This document shows positions 26,994-40,325 of a DNA stretch of 64,000 nucleotides, piece by piece; positions within the stretch are counted from its first letter, which is position 1, and each line of letters starts with the position of its first letter. This DNA comes from Mycolicibacterium peregrinum (GTDB lineage Bacteria > Actinomycetota > Actinomycetes > Mycobacteriales > Mycobacteriaceae): contig NZ_LZSO01000009.1 in assembly GCF_001665785.1 (NCBI RefSeq), forward strand, positions 153,049-217,048. The letters run 5' to 3'. The translations under genes were made by a program, and so were the position numbers. The notes beneath the pieces are model-generated. The model saw only the letters and a program-made list of their open reading frames with translations, was not told where the DNA came from and searched no databases.

Positions 26994-28406
26994 ATGCAGA
27001 TTCAAGACAGCAACTACATAGACGGCAAGTGGGCGGTCTCGAGCGGCAGCACCCGCATACCCGTCATCAACCCGGCGAACGACGAAGTGATCGCCGAGGT
27101 GGTGGCCGGCACTGCCGCAGACGTCGACGCCGCCGTCGCAGCCGCACGTGCCGCTTTCCCGGCATGGTCGGCGACACCGGTCGGGGAGCGGGCGGATTAC
27201 CTCACCGCGATCGCCGGCAAATTGGCCGAGAGGTCCGAAGACCTGGCCCGCACCATCTCCTCCGAGATGGGTTGTCCCATCACCATTTCCCGGGCGATCC
27301 AGCTGGGGCTGCCACTCAACAGTTTCGCCGAGGCCGCCAACATCGTGCGCGAGTACGAGTTCGAGAACGAATACCGCGGATCGACGATCGTGCGGGAACC
27401 GTTCGGCGTGCTGGGCGCCATCACGCCTTGGAACTACCCCCTGCATCAGATCGCCCTGAAGGTCGCCTACGGATTGGCCGCGGGAAACACCGTCGTCGTC
27501 AAACCCAGCGAGGTAACGCCGCTGTGCGCGCTCGCGCTGACCGAGATCATCGACGAGATCGGTCTGCCCCCAGGCGTGTTCAACCTGGTGTTCGGCACCG
27601 GGGCGGATATCGGTGAGGCGATCGCCGGGCATGACGACGTCGATATCGTCAGCTTCACCGGATCCACCCGGGCCGGCCGGCGCGTGCAGGAAGTCGCCGC
27701 CCGCACCGTCAAGCGCGTCTCGCTGGAACTCGGTGGCAAGAGCCCCAACATCATTCTCGACGACGCCGACCTGGAATCGGTGGTGCCCGCATCGGTCAAG
27801 ACGATGATGCTCAACTCCGGGCAGACCTGCTCGGCGCTGACCCGCATGATCGTCCCGCGCGACAGACTGGCCGAGGTGGAGGCACTTGCGAAGGCGACTG
27901 CCGACGCCCTGCCGGTCGGCGACCCGAGCGACGAAGGGACCGCCCTGGGCCCGCTGTCGTCCCGAACGCAGCAGGAGCGGGTGATCGGCCACATCCGGAC
28001 GGCGATCAGCGAAGGGGCGCGTCTGGTCACCGGCGGCGACACCGCATCCGACGGCCCGGGTGCCTTCGTACTGCCGACGGTGTTCTCCGACGTCACCGAG
28101 GACATGACGATCCACCGGGAGGAGGTCTTCGGCCCGGTTCTCGCGATCGAGGCATACGACTCGGAGGACGACGCGGTACGGATCGCCAACGCAACGGACT
28201 ACGGACTGGCCGGTGCGGTCTGGTCCGCCTCGTCCGAGCGTGCCGAGAGCATCGCACGCCGGATCCGGGCCGGCCAGGTGCAGATCAATGCCGGCGCCTT
28301 CAACGCCAACGCGCCCTTCGGCGGATACAAGCAGTCCGGCAACGGGCGTGAGGCGGGTCGGTACGGGCTCGAGGAATTCCTCGAGATCAAGTCGATCCAG
28401 CGGTGA
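26994..28406 (+). CDS. NAD(P)-dependent aldehyde dehydrogenase
   Basis: A 470-residue ALDH superfamily enzyme. It has the cofactor text ITPWNYPL and [10 protein letters not shown], the general base Glu in LELGGKSPN, the nucleophile Cys in NSGQTCSA, and the C-terminal [12 protein letters not shown] and [16 protein letters not shown] 26994 lies seven bases after GAGGGGA; the in-frame start at 26961 overlaps the dehydrogenase and is rejected. It should convert the aldehyde made by the preceding dehydrogenase into an acid. Order and spacing place it in one operon with its neighbours. Confidence 0.95.
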   Translation: MQIQDSNYIDGKWAVSSGSTRIPVINPANDEVIAEVVAGTAADVDAAVAAARAAFPAWSATPVGERADYLTAIAGKLAERSEDLARTISSEMGCPITISRAIQLGLPLNSFAEAANIVREYEFENEYRGSTIVREPFGVLGAITPWNYPLHQIALKVAYGLAAGNTVVVKPSEVTPLCALALTEIIDEIGLPPGVFNLVFGTGADIGEAIAGHDDVDIVSFTGSTRAGRRVQEVAARTVKRVSLELGGKSPNIILDDADLESVVPASVKTMMLNSGQTCSALTRMIVPRDRLAEVEALAKATADALPVGDPSDEGTALGPLSSRTQQERVIGHIRTAISEGARLVTGGDTASDGPGAFVLPTVFSDVTEDMTIHREEVFGPVLAIEAYDSEDDAVRIANATDYGLAGAVWSASSERAESIARRIRAGQVQINAGAFNANAPFGGYKQSGNGREAGRYGLEEFLEIKSIQR

Positions 28407-28410
28407 TCTG

Positions 28411-29370
28411 ATGCCGCTGGAACCGGTGACCCAGGCACTGTTGGCGCAACTTGCCGAGACCCGCGACCCACCGATGCACGACGGCACGCCGGCGATGGCG
28501 CGGATGGCCGGACCGATCTTCGCGGGCATGAGCGGGCGCGGTCCGGACGTGGCCGCGGTGCACAACCTGAAGCTCGAGGGTGAGGACGGCGGGAAATTCC
28601 GGGTCCGTGTTCTCGTTCCCCGCGGTGAATCCCGTTCGGTCATCGTGTATTTCCACGGCGGCGGTTGGGTGACCGGCGACATCGATCTGCAGTACGACCA
28701 CGTCGGCCGGCACCTGGCGAACCTGACCAACTCCACCGTGGTGCTGGTGAACTACCGCAAGGCGCCCGAGCATCCGTTTCCCGCCGCGCTGGAAGACAGT
28801 TGGATCGGATTGTGCTGGGCCGCAGCCCATGCAGCGGAGTACGTACCCGTCGGTGCGCCGTTGATCGTGGCCGGCGACAGCGCCGGAGGAAACATCGCCG
28901 CGGTGATGACGCGGTGGGCCCGCGACCGGCAGGGGCCCCGGATCGACTACCAGGTACTGGTCTATCCGGTTACCGACTGCGACTTCGACCGGCCGTCGTA
29001 CATCGCGCCCGAGAATCAGCTGATGCTCGGCCGGGACACCATGATCTGGTTCTGGGAGCACTACCTTCCCGACCCGGCCCGGCGCACGAACCCGGACGCC
29101 TCACCGTTGCGGGCGCCCAGCCTCGCCGGTCTCCCGCCCGCTTTCGTCTATGTCGCCGAGTACGACCCGCTGCACGACGAGGGCGTCGCTTACGCCGCCG
29201 CGCTCGCCGACGCCGGGGTGCGTGTGACGTTGGAGGAGGCGGCCGGCGAGATGCACGGCTATTTCCAAATGGCGAACGTCCTGCCCGGTTACCAGACCGG
29301 AATGTCGTTGGTCGCCAACAACATCAGTTCGTTCCTCGACACGTATCGGTCCGACCGAAAGGCGGTGTGA
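28411..29370 (+). CDS. Alpha/beta hydrolase of the hormone-sensitive lipase family
   Basis: A 319-residue esterase with oxyanion-hole HGGGWVTGD, nucleophile elbow GDSAGGN, acid Asp in EYDPLHDEG and His in EMHGYF. ATG 28411 starts five bases after the aldehyde dehydrogenase stop. Its stop is followed directly by the monooxygenase start. The pairing of an HSL-type esterase with a Baeyer-Villiger-type monooxygenase suggests that it opens the ester or lactone produced by the next enzyme. LipR beside MymA in M. tuberculosis is a comparable case. Confidence 0.93.
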   Translation: MPLEPVTQALLAQLAETRDPPMHDGTPAMARMAGPIFAGMSGRGPDVAAVHNLKLEGEDGGKFRVRVLVPRGESRSVIVYFHGGGWVTGDIDLQYDHVGRHLANLTNSTVVLVNYRKAPEHPFPAALEDSWIGLCWAAAHAAEYVPVGAPLIVAGDSAGGNIAAVMTRWARDRQGPRIDYQVLVYPVTDCDFDRPSYIAPENQLMLGRDTMIWFWEHYLPDPARRTNPDASPLRAPSLAGLPPAFVYVAEYDPLHDEGVAYAAALADAGVRVTLEEAAGEMHGYFQMANVLPGYQTGMSLVANNISSFLDTYRSDRKAV

Positions 29371-30981
29371 GTGGTGGCCGATCACGACGTGATCATCATC
29401 GGTGCCGGATTCGCCGGCCTCTACCAGCTCTACAAGTTGCGTGAGCTCGGATTCGACGCACGCGTCCTCGAGGCCGGACCGGAGGTGGGTGGCACCTGGT
29501 ACTGGAACCGGTATCCCGGGGCCCGCTGCGACATCGAATCGATCGAATACTCGTACTCGTTCGACCCGCAGTTGCAGCAGTCGTGGAACTGGACCGAGCG
29601 CTACGCCGCCCAGCCCGAACTGCTCGCCTACGCCAAGCATGTCGCCGACCGCTTCGACCTCCGCCGCGACATCACCTTCGATACCAGGGTTGTCGCAATG
29701 GCTTTCGACGACACCACAAACGAGTGGACCGTCACTAGCGAATCTGGCGACTGCGTCACCGCGAAGTTCGTGATCGCGGCGACCGGATGCCTGTCCAAAC
29801 CGTTGGTGCCGTCGTTCGACGGCCTGGACGATTTCGCCGGAGACGTCCTCTGGACCTGGGACTGGCCCGCTGACGGCGCGGACTTGGAAGGCAAACGGGT
29901 CGCCGTCGTCGGCACCGGTTCCTCTGGCGTTCAGACGATCACCGCGATCGCACCGGTGGTGGGCGCACTGACCGTGTTTCAGCGCACGCCCCCGTACGCC
30001 GTCCCGGCCCAGAACCGTCTGATCGCCGACGAGCTCGCCGACGTCAAACAGCGTTACCCGCAGTTTCGCGACGTCAGCCGCCTGTCTCGGGGCGGCGCCC
30101 AGTGCGGCGACGGTGCGGCGCTGCCCCCGTTCTTCGGCGATCTCGACACCGTCACCACCCGTGCCGAGCTCGACCGGCGCTGGGATGACGGCGGCCTGTG
30201 TTTCCAGCAGTCGTTCTACGACCTGCTGTTGGATCCGGTCGCCAACGAGACTGCCGCCGAGTATGTGCGCGAGCGAATTCGTCAGAAGGTCACCGACCCA
30301 CGGCTGGCCGAGAAGCTGACGCCGCGCAGTTATCCGATCGCGGCCAAGCGGATGTGCGTCGACACTGGTTACTACGAGGTCTACAACCAGGACAACGTGG
30401 AGCTCATCGACCTCAACGACGAACCGCTGCACCGGATCACGGCACGCGGGATCCTCGCCGGTGACACCGAGCACGAGTTCGACGTGATCGTGCTGGCCAC
30501 CGGATTCGATGCCATGACTGGCGCGCTGAACGCCATCGACATCCGGGCCGTCGACAAGACCGGCGCCACCCGCACGCTGCGGGAGAAATGGGCCGCGGGC
30601 CCGCGGACGTATCTCGGCTTGATGTCGGCGGGATTCCCGAACCTGTTCACAGTCACCGGGCCGCAGAGTCCCTCGGTGCTGTCCAACATGCTCACCTCGA
30701 TCGAGTACCACGTCGAGTGGATCAGTGCGGCACTGGTGCACCTGCGCGAGCACGGGCTGAACCGGATGGAAGCCGACATCGAGGCCGAGGACAACTGGGT
30801 GAACATCACCAACGACACCGCCGACCTGACGCTGCTGCCGCACGCCGCGTCCTGGTACATGGGTGCCAACGTCCCCGGTAAGCGACGGGTGTTCCTGCCG
30901 TTCGTCGCCGGTGTCGGCGTCTACAAGCAGATCGGTGACGGCGTGGCCGTGGCGGGTTATCACGGATTCGAGATGGTCTGA
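29371..30981 (+). CDS. Flavin monooxygenase, cyclohexanone monooxygenase (Baeyer-Villiger) type
   Basis: A 536-residue protein with an N-terminal FAD Rossmann motif (IIIGAGFAGLYQLYKLRELG), GGTWYWNRYPGARCD as in cyclohexanone monooxygenase, and an NADPH motif (VAVVGTGSSGVQTI). The Baeyer-Villiger fingerprint FxGxxxHxxxWP reads FAGDVLWTWDWP: the His is replaced by Trp. That His helps couple NADPH oxidation to catalysis in studied enzymes, so activity may be altered. GTG 29371 directly abuts the esterase stop; GTG 29374 is an alternative. It is the likely oxygenase step of the alcohol/ketone operon. Confidence 0.92.
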   Translation: MVADHDVIIIGAGFAGLYQLYKLRELGFDARVLEAGPEVGGTWYWNRYPGARCDIESIEYSYSFDPQLQQSWNWTERYAAQPELLAYAKHVADRFDLRRDITFDTRVVAMAFDDTTNEWTVTSESGDCVTAKFVIAATGCLSKPLVPSFDGLDDFAGDVLWTWDWPADGADLEGKRVAVVGTGSSGVQTITAIAPVVGALTVFQRTPPYAVPAQNRLIADELADVKQRYPQFRDVSRLSRGGAQCGDGAALPPFFGDLDTVTTRAELDRRWDDGGLCFQQSFYDLLLDPVANETAAEYVRERIRQKVTDPRLAEKLTPRSYPIAAKRMCVDTGYYEVYNQDNVELIDLNDEPLHRITARGILAGDTEHEFDVIVLATGFDAMTGALNAIDIRAVDKTGATRTLREKWAAGPRTYLGLMSAGFPNLFTVTGPQSPSVLSNMLTSIEYHVEWISAALVHLREHGLNRMEADIEAEDNWVNITNDTADLTLLPHAASWYMGANVPGKRRVFLPFVAGVGVYKQIGDGVAVAGYHGFEMV

Positions 30982-31035
30982 CCCAACTGCTGGGTGATAC
31001 TTCTCGGGCGAAGTTCGTGGCGTGAGAAGAGGCAG

Positions 31036-32382
31036 ATGACCCAGCAGGACCAGATCGACGGCGAACCGAGTTCCGCCGCGACCCCGGAGGCCCACCCCAT
31101 GAAGCGGGTGGCGTTCGCCAGCTTCATCGGCACGGCGATCGAGTTCTACGACTTCTACATCTACGGCACCGCCGCAGCGCTGATCTTTCCCCACGTGTTC
31201 TTCCCGAACATGAGCCCCACGATGGCGACCATCTCGTCACTCGGCACGTTCGCGGTCGCATTTCTGTCCCGCCCCATCGGTGCGGCAGTGTTCGGGCATT
31301 TCGGAGATCGGTTGGGCCGCAAGAAGACTCTGATCGCCACGCTGTTGATCATGGGGTTGTCGACGGTGTGCGTCGGGCTGGTGCCCAGCTCCGCGACCAT
31401 CGGCGTCGCCGCCCCGATCATCCTCCTGGCCCTGCGACTGCTCCAGGGATTCGCCGTGGGTGGCGAATGGGCCGGGTCGGCGCTGCTGAGCGCCGAGTAC
31501 GCGCCCGTCGGGAAGCGTGGCATGTACGGGATGTTCACCCAGCTCGGCGCCGGCGCCGGGCTCGCGGTGAGCAATCTGGTGGTCTTCATCGTGAGCCTGA
31601 CCATCGGCGAGAAGAGCGCGGTCTTTCTGGACTGGGGCTGGCGGTTGCCCTTCTTGTTCAGCGCTGTACTGCTGATCGTGGCGCTCTACGTGCGGCTGAG
31701 CATCGACGAGACGCCGGTCTTCGCCCGGGAGCAGGTGACCGGGGGTGTGCCCAAGGCGCCGCTGAGCGAACTGTTCCGGACCCAGACCCGGCAGGTGGCG
31801 CTCGCCGCGGGGTGCATGGTCGGGATCTTCACCATGAGCTTCCTCGGTGGCACCTACCTGATGAGCTACGCCAGCACACCTATCGGGCATCCGCGCAGCC
31901 TCATCCTCGGTGTCGGCGTGCTGGCCGGCGTCGCGCTGATGGTCTTCTCGGCGATCTCGGCGGTGCTGTGCGACCGGTACGGCCGGAGGCGCGTCATCCT
32001 TGCCGGCTTCGGCCTGGCCCTGCCATGGGCGTTCATGGTGATGCCGCTCATCGACTCCGGTTCACCGGTGGGTTTCGCGGTGGCGATCGCCGGCATCTTC
32101 TGCATCTTCGGCCTGTCCTACGGGCCGATCGGATCCTTCCTGCCTGAGATCTTCGCCACCCGATACCGCTACACCGGCGCCGGCCTGTCGTTCAATCTGG
32201 CCGGCATCGTGGGCGGAGCGATACCGCCGTTGGTCGCCGGTGCTCTGGTGGCCACGCTTGGTAGCTGGGCTGTTGGGGCGATGATGGCGGTATTCGTCGT
32301 CGTCAGCATCGTCTCGACGCTGTTGCTGCCCGAGACGAAGGGAACCGAACTGGACGCCGTGATGAGTGACACTGCGAGGTGA
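31036..32382 (+). CDS. MFS transporter, metabolite:H+ symporter (MHS) type
   Basis: A 448-residue, 12-helix inner-membrane protein. FASFIGTAIEFYDFYIYGTA and FLSRPIGAAVFGHFGDRLGRKK are signatures of the ProP/ShiA-like MHS branch, with RLLQGFAVGGEWAGSALL in helix 4. ATG 31036 follows AAGAGG; the open frame begins earlier, at 30994, but that stretch lacks a good site. It starts 54 bases after the monooxygenase and is probably the uptake system for the operon's substrate, more likely a carboxylate or zwitterion than a hydrocarbon. Confidence 0.9.
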   Translation: MTQQDQIDGEPSSAATPEAHPMKRVAFASFIGTAIEFYDFYIYGTAAALIFPHVFFPNMSPTMATISSLGTFAVAFLSRPIGAAVFGHFGDRLGRKKTLIATLLIMGLSTVCVGLVPSSATIGVAAPIILLALRLLQGFAVGGEWAGSALLSAEYAPVGKRGMYGMFTQLGAGAGLAVSNLVVFIVSLTIGEKSAVFLDWGWRLPFLFSAVLLIVALYVRLSIDETPVFAREQVTGGVPKAPLSELFRTQTRQVALAAGCMVGIFTMSFLGGTYLMSYASTPIGHPRSLILGVGVLAGVALMVFSAISAVLCDRYGRRRVILAGFGLALPWAFMVMPLIDSGSPVGFAVAIAGIFCIFGLSYGPIGSFLPEIFATRYRYTGAGLSFNLAGIVGGAIPPLVAGALVATLGSWAVGAMMAVFVVVSIVSTLLLPETKGTELDAVMSDTAR

Positions 32383-32442
32383 CCGTGGCCGGTCGGAGGT
32401 TTGCGGCCTGCTAAGCTGCCTGGCAGTTCGACGTCCTTTAAC

Positions 32443-32470
32443 GATCCGTCCCGAGAGGCGGAGAAGGAGG
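32443..32470 (+). promoter_or_regulatory. PyrR-binding RNA site over the pyrR ribosome binding site
   Basis: The leader text GTCCCGAGAGGCGGAGAAGG (32449-32468) matches the PyrR-box loop known from Bacillus (GUCCAGAGAGGCUGAGAAGG) at nearly every position. It overlaps the pyrR Shine-Dalgarno AAGGAGG (32464-32470), whose ATG is at 32484. There is no terminator hairpin after it. This is the layout for translational repression by UMP-bound PyrR, as described for mycobacteria. A possible -10 box TAAGCT lies at 32412-32417. Confidence 0.88.
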
Positions 32471-32483
32471 TCAGAGTCACCTC

Positions 32484-33041
32484 ATGGGCTCTTCAGGTAC
32501 CGACCGGGAATTGTTGTCTGCGGCGGACGTCGGCCGCACCGTTTCCCGGATCGCCCATCAGATCATCGAGAAGACCGCCCTCGACGATCCCGCCGAACGC
32601 GAACGGGTCGTTCTCCTCGGCATCCCCACGCGCGGTGTGACCCTCGCCAGGCGGTTGGCCGCCAAGATCAACGAGTTCGCCGATGTGGCGTTGCCCGTCG
32701 GTGCGCTGGACATCACGCTCTACCGAGACGACCTCAACTTCAAGCCGCCGCGACCACTGGCCGCCACGTCGATCCCGCCCGGCGGCATCGACGACGCGGT
32801 CGTGATCCTCGTCGACGACGTGCTGTACTCGGGGCGCTCGGTGCGCTCGGCGCTGGATGCCCTGCGTGACATCGGTCGCCCCCGGGTGGTGCAACTGGCG
32901 GTGCTCGTCGACCGCGGTCACCGGGAACTGCCGGTCCGCGCCGATTACGTCGGCAAGAACGTGCCGACCTCGCGCACCGAGAGCGTCCATGTGCTGCTGT
33001 CCGAGGATGACGACCGTGATGGGGTAGTGATTTCGAAATGA
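32484..33041 (+). CDS. pyrR: Pyrimidine operon regulator / uracil phosphoribosyltransferase PyrR
   Basis: A 185-residue type I phosphoribosyltransferase with PRPP loop [18 protein letters not shown] and the PyrR text [14 protein letters not shown] and DITLYRDDL. It binds pyr mRNA in response to UMP and has some uracil phosphoribosyltransferase activity. First gene of pyrR-pyrB-pyrC-membrane protein-carA-carB-pyrF. Its own leader contains a PyrR box (32443-32470), so it autoregulates. ATG 32484 lies 13 bases after AAGGAGG. Confidence 0.97.
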   Translation: MGSSGTDRELLSAADVGRTVSRIAHQIIEKTALDDPAERERVVLLGIPTRGVTLARRLAAKINEFADVALPVGALDITLYRDDLNFKPPRPLAATSIPPGGIDDAVVILVDDVLYSGRSVRSALDALRDIGRPRVVQLAVLVDRGHRELPVRADYVGKNVPTSRTESVHVLLSEDDDRDGVVISK

Positions 33042-33069
33042 CGAACGCTTGCGTGAGGAATCGACCGCT

Positions 33070-34023
33070 ATGACGACACGTCATCTTCTGTCGGCAGCGG
33101 ATCTGAGCCGGGATGACGCGACGGCGATCCTCGACGACGCCGACCGGTTCCGCGAGGCACTGCTGGGCCGCGAGATCAAGAAGCTGCCCACGCTGCGCGG
33201 ACGCACCGTCATCACCATGTTCTACGAGAACTCCACCCGGACCCGGGTGTCGTTCGAGGTCGCGGGCAAGTGGATGAGCGCCGACGTGATCAACGTCAGC
33301 TCATCGGGATCCTCGGTGGCCAAGGGGGAGTCGCTTCGCGATACCGCACTGACCCTGCGTGCCGCCGGCGCCGACGCCCTGATCATCCGCCATCCTCACT
33401 CGGGCGCCGCACAACAGCTCGCCGAATGGACGGCCGAGGAGACCGGCGGTCCCAGTGTGATCAATGCCGGTGACGGAACCCATGAGCACCCGACCCAGGC
33501 CCTGCTCGACGCGCTGACCATCCGCCAGCGTCTCGGCTCCATCGAGGGCAAGCGCGTGGTCATCGTCGGCGATGTGCTGCACAGCCGCGTCGCCCGTTCG
33601 AACGTGTCCCTGCTCGCCACCCTGGGCGCCGAGGTGGTGCTGGTGGCGCCCCCGACGCTGTTGCCGGTCGGGGTGTCCGGGTGGCCGGTCACGGTGTCGC
33701 ACGACCTGGATGCCGAGTTGCCCGCCGCCGACGCGGTGTTGATGCTGCGCGTGCAGGCCGAGCGGATGAACGGTGCGTTCTTCCCTTCGGCCCGTGAGTA
33801 CTCGGTGCGCTACGGATTGTCCGAGAAGCGTCAGGCCATGCTGCCCGGTAACGCCGTGGTGCTGCACCCGGGACCGATGGTGCGCGGCATGGAGATCGCG
33901 TTCCCGGTTGCCGATTCCTCGCAATCGGCTGTTCTGCAACAGGTTTCAAATGGGGTCCACGTGCGGATGGCGGTGCTGTTCCATCTGCTGGTGGGTGCCG
34001 ATCGGGAGGCGATCAGCGTATGA
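33070..34023 (+). CDS. pyrB: Aspartate carbamoyltransferase catalytic subunit
   Basis: A 317-residue enzyme that makes N-carbamoyl-aspartate, the committed step of pyrimidine synthesis. Carbamoyl-phosphate motif [13 protein letters not shown] (about residues 49-61), then [26 protein letters not shown] and HPGPMVRG are all present. ATG 33070 gives [13 protein letters not shown], the usual mycobacterial N-terminus; the TTG seven codons earlier is rejected. It lies 28 bases after pyrR and overlaps pyrC by ATGA. There is no pyrI regulatory gene beside it. Confidence 0.97.
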   Translation: MTTRHLLSAADLSRDDATAILDDADRFREALLGREIKKLPTLRGRTVITMFYENSTRTRVSFEVAGKWMSADVINVSSSGSSVAKGESLRDTALTLRAAGADALIIRHPHSGAAQQLAEWTAEETGGPSVINAGDGTHEHPTQALLDALTIRQRLGSIEGKRVVIVGDVLHSRVARSNVSLLATLGAEVVLVAPPTLLPVGVSGWPVTVSHDLDAELPAADAVLMLRVQAERMNGAFFPSAREYSVRYGLSEKRQAMLPGNAVVLHPGPMVRGMEIAFPVADSSQSAVLQQVSNGVHVRMAVLFHLLVGADREAISV

Positions 34024-35318
34024 CGCAGCAGGTACTCATTCGTGGGGCACGCCTCTACGGCGAAGGCGATCAACTCGACGTACTGATCTCGGACGGCCAG
34101 ATCGCCAAGATCGGTTCTGCACTCAAGGCTCCCAAGGGCGCCGAGGTGATCGAGGCCGCCGGCCAGGTGCTCCTGCCGGGCTTCGTCGACCTGCACACCC
34201 ACCTGCGTGAGCCGGGCCGCGAATACGCCGAGGACATCGAAACCGGTTCGGCTGCAGCGGCTCTCGGTGGCTACACCGCGGTGTTCGCGATGGCCAACAC
34301 CGATCCGGTCGCCGATTCCGCGGTGGTCACCGACCACGTGTGGAACCGCGGCCAGCAGGTGGGCCTGGTGGACGTGCACCCGGTGGGTGCAGTCACCGTC
34401 GGCCTGAAGGGCAAGCAGCTCACGGAGATGGGCCTGATGGCCGACAGCGTCGGTCAGGTACGGATGTTCTCCGACGACGGTCTGTGCGTCGATGATCCGC
34501 TGGTGATGCGGCGGGCCCTCGAGTACGCCACCGGCCTGGGTGTGCTCATCGCCCAGCACGCCGAAGAGCCGCGGCTGACTGTCGGCGCGGTCGCCCACGA
34601 AGGACCCAACGCGGCCAAATTGGGGCTGGCGGGCTGGCCGCGCTCGGCCGAGGAGTCGATCGTGGCCCGCGACGCGATCCTGGCCCGCGATGCCGGCGCC
34701 CGGGTACACATCTGCCACGCCTCCACCGCGGGCACCGTGGAACTGCTGAAGTGGGCCAAGGCGCAAGGCATTTCGATTACCGCCGAGGTCACGCCGCACC
34801 ACCTGCTGCTCGACGACGGCAGGCTGGCCGGCTACGACGGACGCAACCGGGTCAACCCGCCGCTGCGCGAAGCGACTGATGCCGTTGCGCTGCGGCAGGC
34901 GTTGGCAGACGGGGTCATCGACTGCGTGGCCACCGATCACGCTCCGCATGCCGAGCACGAGAAGTGCTGCGAATTCTCGGTCGCCCGTCCGGGCATGCTC
35001 GGCCTGCAGACCGCGCTGTCGGTGGTGGCCGAGACCATGGTGCGTCCCGGCCTGCTGACCTGGCGCGGGGTGGCCAAGGTGATGAGCGAGGCCCCGGCAG
35101 CCATCGTCGGTCTGCCGGATCAAGGCCGGCCGCTGGAGGTGGGCGAGCCCGCCAACCTCACCGTCATCGATCCCGACGCGACCTGGACGGTCGAAGGAGA
35201 CGAGCTGGCCAGCCGGTCGGACAACACGCCCTTCGAATCGATGACGCTGCCCGCGACCGTGACCGCCACGCTGTTGCGGGGCAAGATCACTGCGCTGCAC
35301 GGGAAGTGTTTGCGGTGA
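34020..35318 (+). CDS. pyrC: Dihydroorotase
   Basis: A 432-residue class I dihydroorotase. Metal ligands are visible in [10 protein letters not shown] and in the later His of [13 protein letters not shown], and the metal Asp in CVATDHAPH. It cyclises carbamoyl-aspartate to dihydroorotate. The start overlaps the pyrB stop (ATGA), and its TGA overlaps the GTG of the next gene, so the three are translationally coupled. Confidence 0.97.
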   Translation: MTQQVLIRGARLYGEGDQLDVLISDGQIAKIGSALKAPKGAEVIEAAGQVLLPGFVDLHTHLREPGREYAEDIETGSAAAALGGYTAVFAMANTDPVADSAVVTDHVWNRGQQVGLVDVHPVGAVTVGLKGKQLTEMGLMADSVGQVRMFSDDGLCVDDPLVMRRALEYATGLGVLIAQHAEEPRLTVGAVAHEGPNAAKLGLAGWPRSAEESIVARDAILARDAGARVHICHASTAGTVELLKWAKAQGISITAEVTPHHLLLDDGRLAGYDGRNRVNPPLREATDAVALRQALADGVIDCVATDHAPHAEHEKCCEFSVARPGMLGLQTALSVVAETMVRPGLLTWRGVAKVMSEAPAAIVGLPDQGRPLEVGEPANLTVIDPDATWTVEGDELASRSDNTPFESMTLPATVTATLLRGKITALHGKCLR

Positions 35319-35815
35319 ACACTCCCACGCTGATCGCATCGCTGATCCTGGCCGCGCTGCTGGCCGTGCTGATCGCTTTCCTGATCCGCCAGATGATGCG
35401 CGGCTGGCTGCATCGCGCGCAGCGCCAGGCCGAACTGATCGGCACCCTGCCGCCGCTGCCCGACACCGTCAGCGCATCGATCATCCCGCCCATGAAGGGC
35501 ATGTACGTGGGCAGCACCGTGGTGCCGCACTGGAACGACAAGGTGGCCGCCGGCAGCCTGGGCTTCCGGGCCAAAGCCGTGCTGACCCGCTACCCCGAGG
35601 GAATCATGTTGCAGCGCAGCGGGGCCGGTCCGGTCTGGATTCCCGCCGAGTCTGTCACCGCGATCAGAACCGAGCGTGGAATCGCAGGCAAGGCACTGAC
35701 TTACGACGGAATCCTGGCCATCAGGTGGAGGCTGCCCTCGGGCACCGAGATCGACACCGGGTTCCGCGCCGACAATCGCGCAGAGTACGACCGCTGGCTG
35801 GAGGAAGACGAATGA
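35315..35815 (+). CDS. Conserved membrane-anchored protein of the pyr operon (Rv1382-like)
   Basis: A 166-residue protein with one N-terminal transmembrane helix ([19 protein letters not shown]) followed by a basic stretch and a soluble ~125-residue domain ([39 protein letters not shown]) with a PH-like beta pattern. GTG 35315 overlaps the pyrC stop (GTGA), and its TGA overlaps the carA ATG. The position between pyrC and carA is conserved in mycobacteria. Coupling implies a constant ratio to the pyrimidine enzymes, but no enzymatic role can be read from the sequence. Confidence 0.88.
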   Translation: MNTPTLIASLILAALLAVLIAFLIRQMMRGWLHRAQRQAELIGTLPPLPDTVSASIIPPMKGMYVGSTVVPHWNDKVAAGSLGFRAKAVLTRYPEGIMLQRSGAGPVWIPAESVTAIRTERGIAGKALTYDGILAIRWRLPSGTEIDTGFRADNRAEYDRWLEEDE

Positions 35816-36969
35816 CGAGCATTACACGGAATACGGCGACGAGCCGCCAATCTGGCACCGCGGTCCTGGTACTCGAAGACGGGCGCGTCTTCACCGGTAC
35901 GACGTTCGGTGCGGTCGGACAGACCCTCGGCGAGGCGGTGTTCTCCACCGGCATGTCGGGCTACCAGGAGACCCTCACCGATCCCAGCTACCACGGTCAG
36001 ATCGTGGTCGCCACCGCACCGCAGATCGGCAACACCGGGTGGAACACCGAAGATGGTGAAAGCCGCGACGACAAGATCTGGGTGGCCGGTTACGCGGTGC
36101 GTGACCCCTCCCCGCGGGCGTCGAACTGGCGTGCCAGCGGAACCCTCGACGAGGAGTTGGTCCGTCAGGGCATCGTCGGTATCGCCGGGATCGACACCCG
36201 GGCAGTGGTGCGCCACCTGCGGACCCGCGGTTCGATGAAGGCCGGGGTGTTCTCCGGGGATGCCTTGGCGGGAACCGACGAACTGGTGGCCCGTGTACTG
36301 GACCAGCCCTCGATGCTGGGCGCGGATCTGGCGGGGCAGGTCAGCACGCAGAGTTCCTACGTTGTGGAACCAGAAGGCGACCACCGGTTTACGGTTGCGG
36401 CAGTCGACCTGGGTATCAAGACCAACACTCCGCGCAACTTCGCTCGGCGCGGGATCCGCAGCCACGTGCTGCCGTCATCGGTGAGCTTCGACCAGATCGC
36501 CGATCTCAAACCGGACGGGGTGTTCCTGTCCAACGGCCCCGGCGATCCGGCCACCGCCGATCACATCGTCGCGGTGACCCGCGAGGTTCTGGGTGCGGGA
36601 ATCCCGTTGTTCGGCATCTGCTTCGGTAACCAGATCCTGGGCCGCGCTCTGGGCCGGTCCACCTACAAGATGGTGTTCGGCCACCGCGGCATCAACATCC
36701 CGGTCATCGACCACATCACCGGGCGGGTGGCGATCACCGCCCAGAACCACGGGTTCGCTCTTGAGGGCGAGGCGGGGGAGAAGTTCGATACCCCGTTCGG
36801 CGCCGCCGAGGTCAGCCACACCTGCGCCAACGATGGTGTGGTCGAAGGCATCCGGCTGGCCGATGGCCGGGCGTTCTCGGTGCAGTACCACCCCGAGGCC
36901 GCGGCCGGCCCGCACGACGCCGAGTACCTGTTCGACCAGTTCGTAGACCTGATGGCAGGAGAGAAGTAA
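35812..36969 (+). CDS. carA: Carbamoyl-phosphate synthase small (glutaminase) subunit
   Basis: A 385-residue subunit. The N-terminal domain reads [18 protein letters not shown] and [18 protein letters not shown]. The C-terminal class I amidotransferase has nucleophile Cys in [10 protein letters not shown] and the His/Glu pair in YHPEA. It supplies ammonia to CarB. ATG 35812 overlaps the preceding stop (ATGA); carB begins on the base after its TAA. Confidence 0.97.
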   Translation: MTSITRNTATSRQSGTAVLVLEDGRVFTGTTFGAVGQTLGEAVFSTGMSGYQETLTDPSYHGQIVVATAPQIGNTGWNTEDGESRDDKIWVAGYAVRDPSPRASNWRASGTLDEELVRQGIVGIAGIDTRAVVRHLRTRGSMKAGVFSGDALAGTDELVARVLDQPSMLGADLAGQVSTQSSYVVEPEGDHRFTVAAVDLGIKTNTPRNFARRGIRSHVLPSSVSFDQIADLKPDGVFLSNGPGDPATADHIVAVTREVLGAGIPLFGICFGNQILGRALGRSTYKMVFGHRGINIPVIDHITGRVAITAQNHGFALEGEAGEKFDTPFGAAEVSHTCANDGVVEGIRLADGRAFSVQYHPEAAAGPHDAEYLFDQFVDLMAGEK

Positions 36970-40323
<3,354 letters not shown>

Positions 40324-40325
40324 TC

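Noticed and set aside
29101..31194. Nearly 700-codon open frame antisense to the esterase and monooxygenase
   Set aside because: Composition is Val/Gly/Asp/Arg shadow text with no family signature, while the plus strand carries complete motifs.
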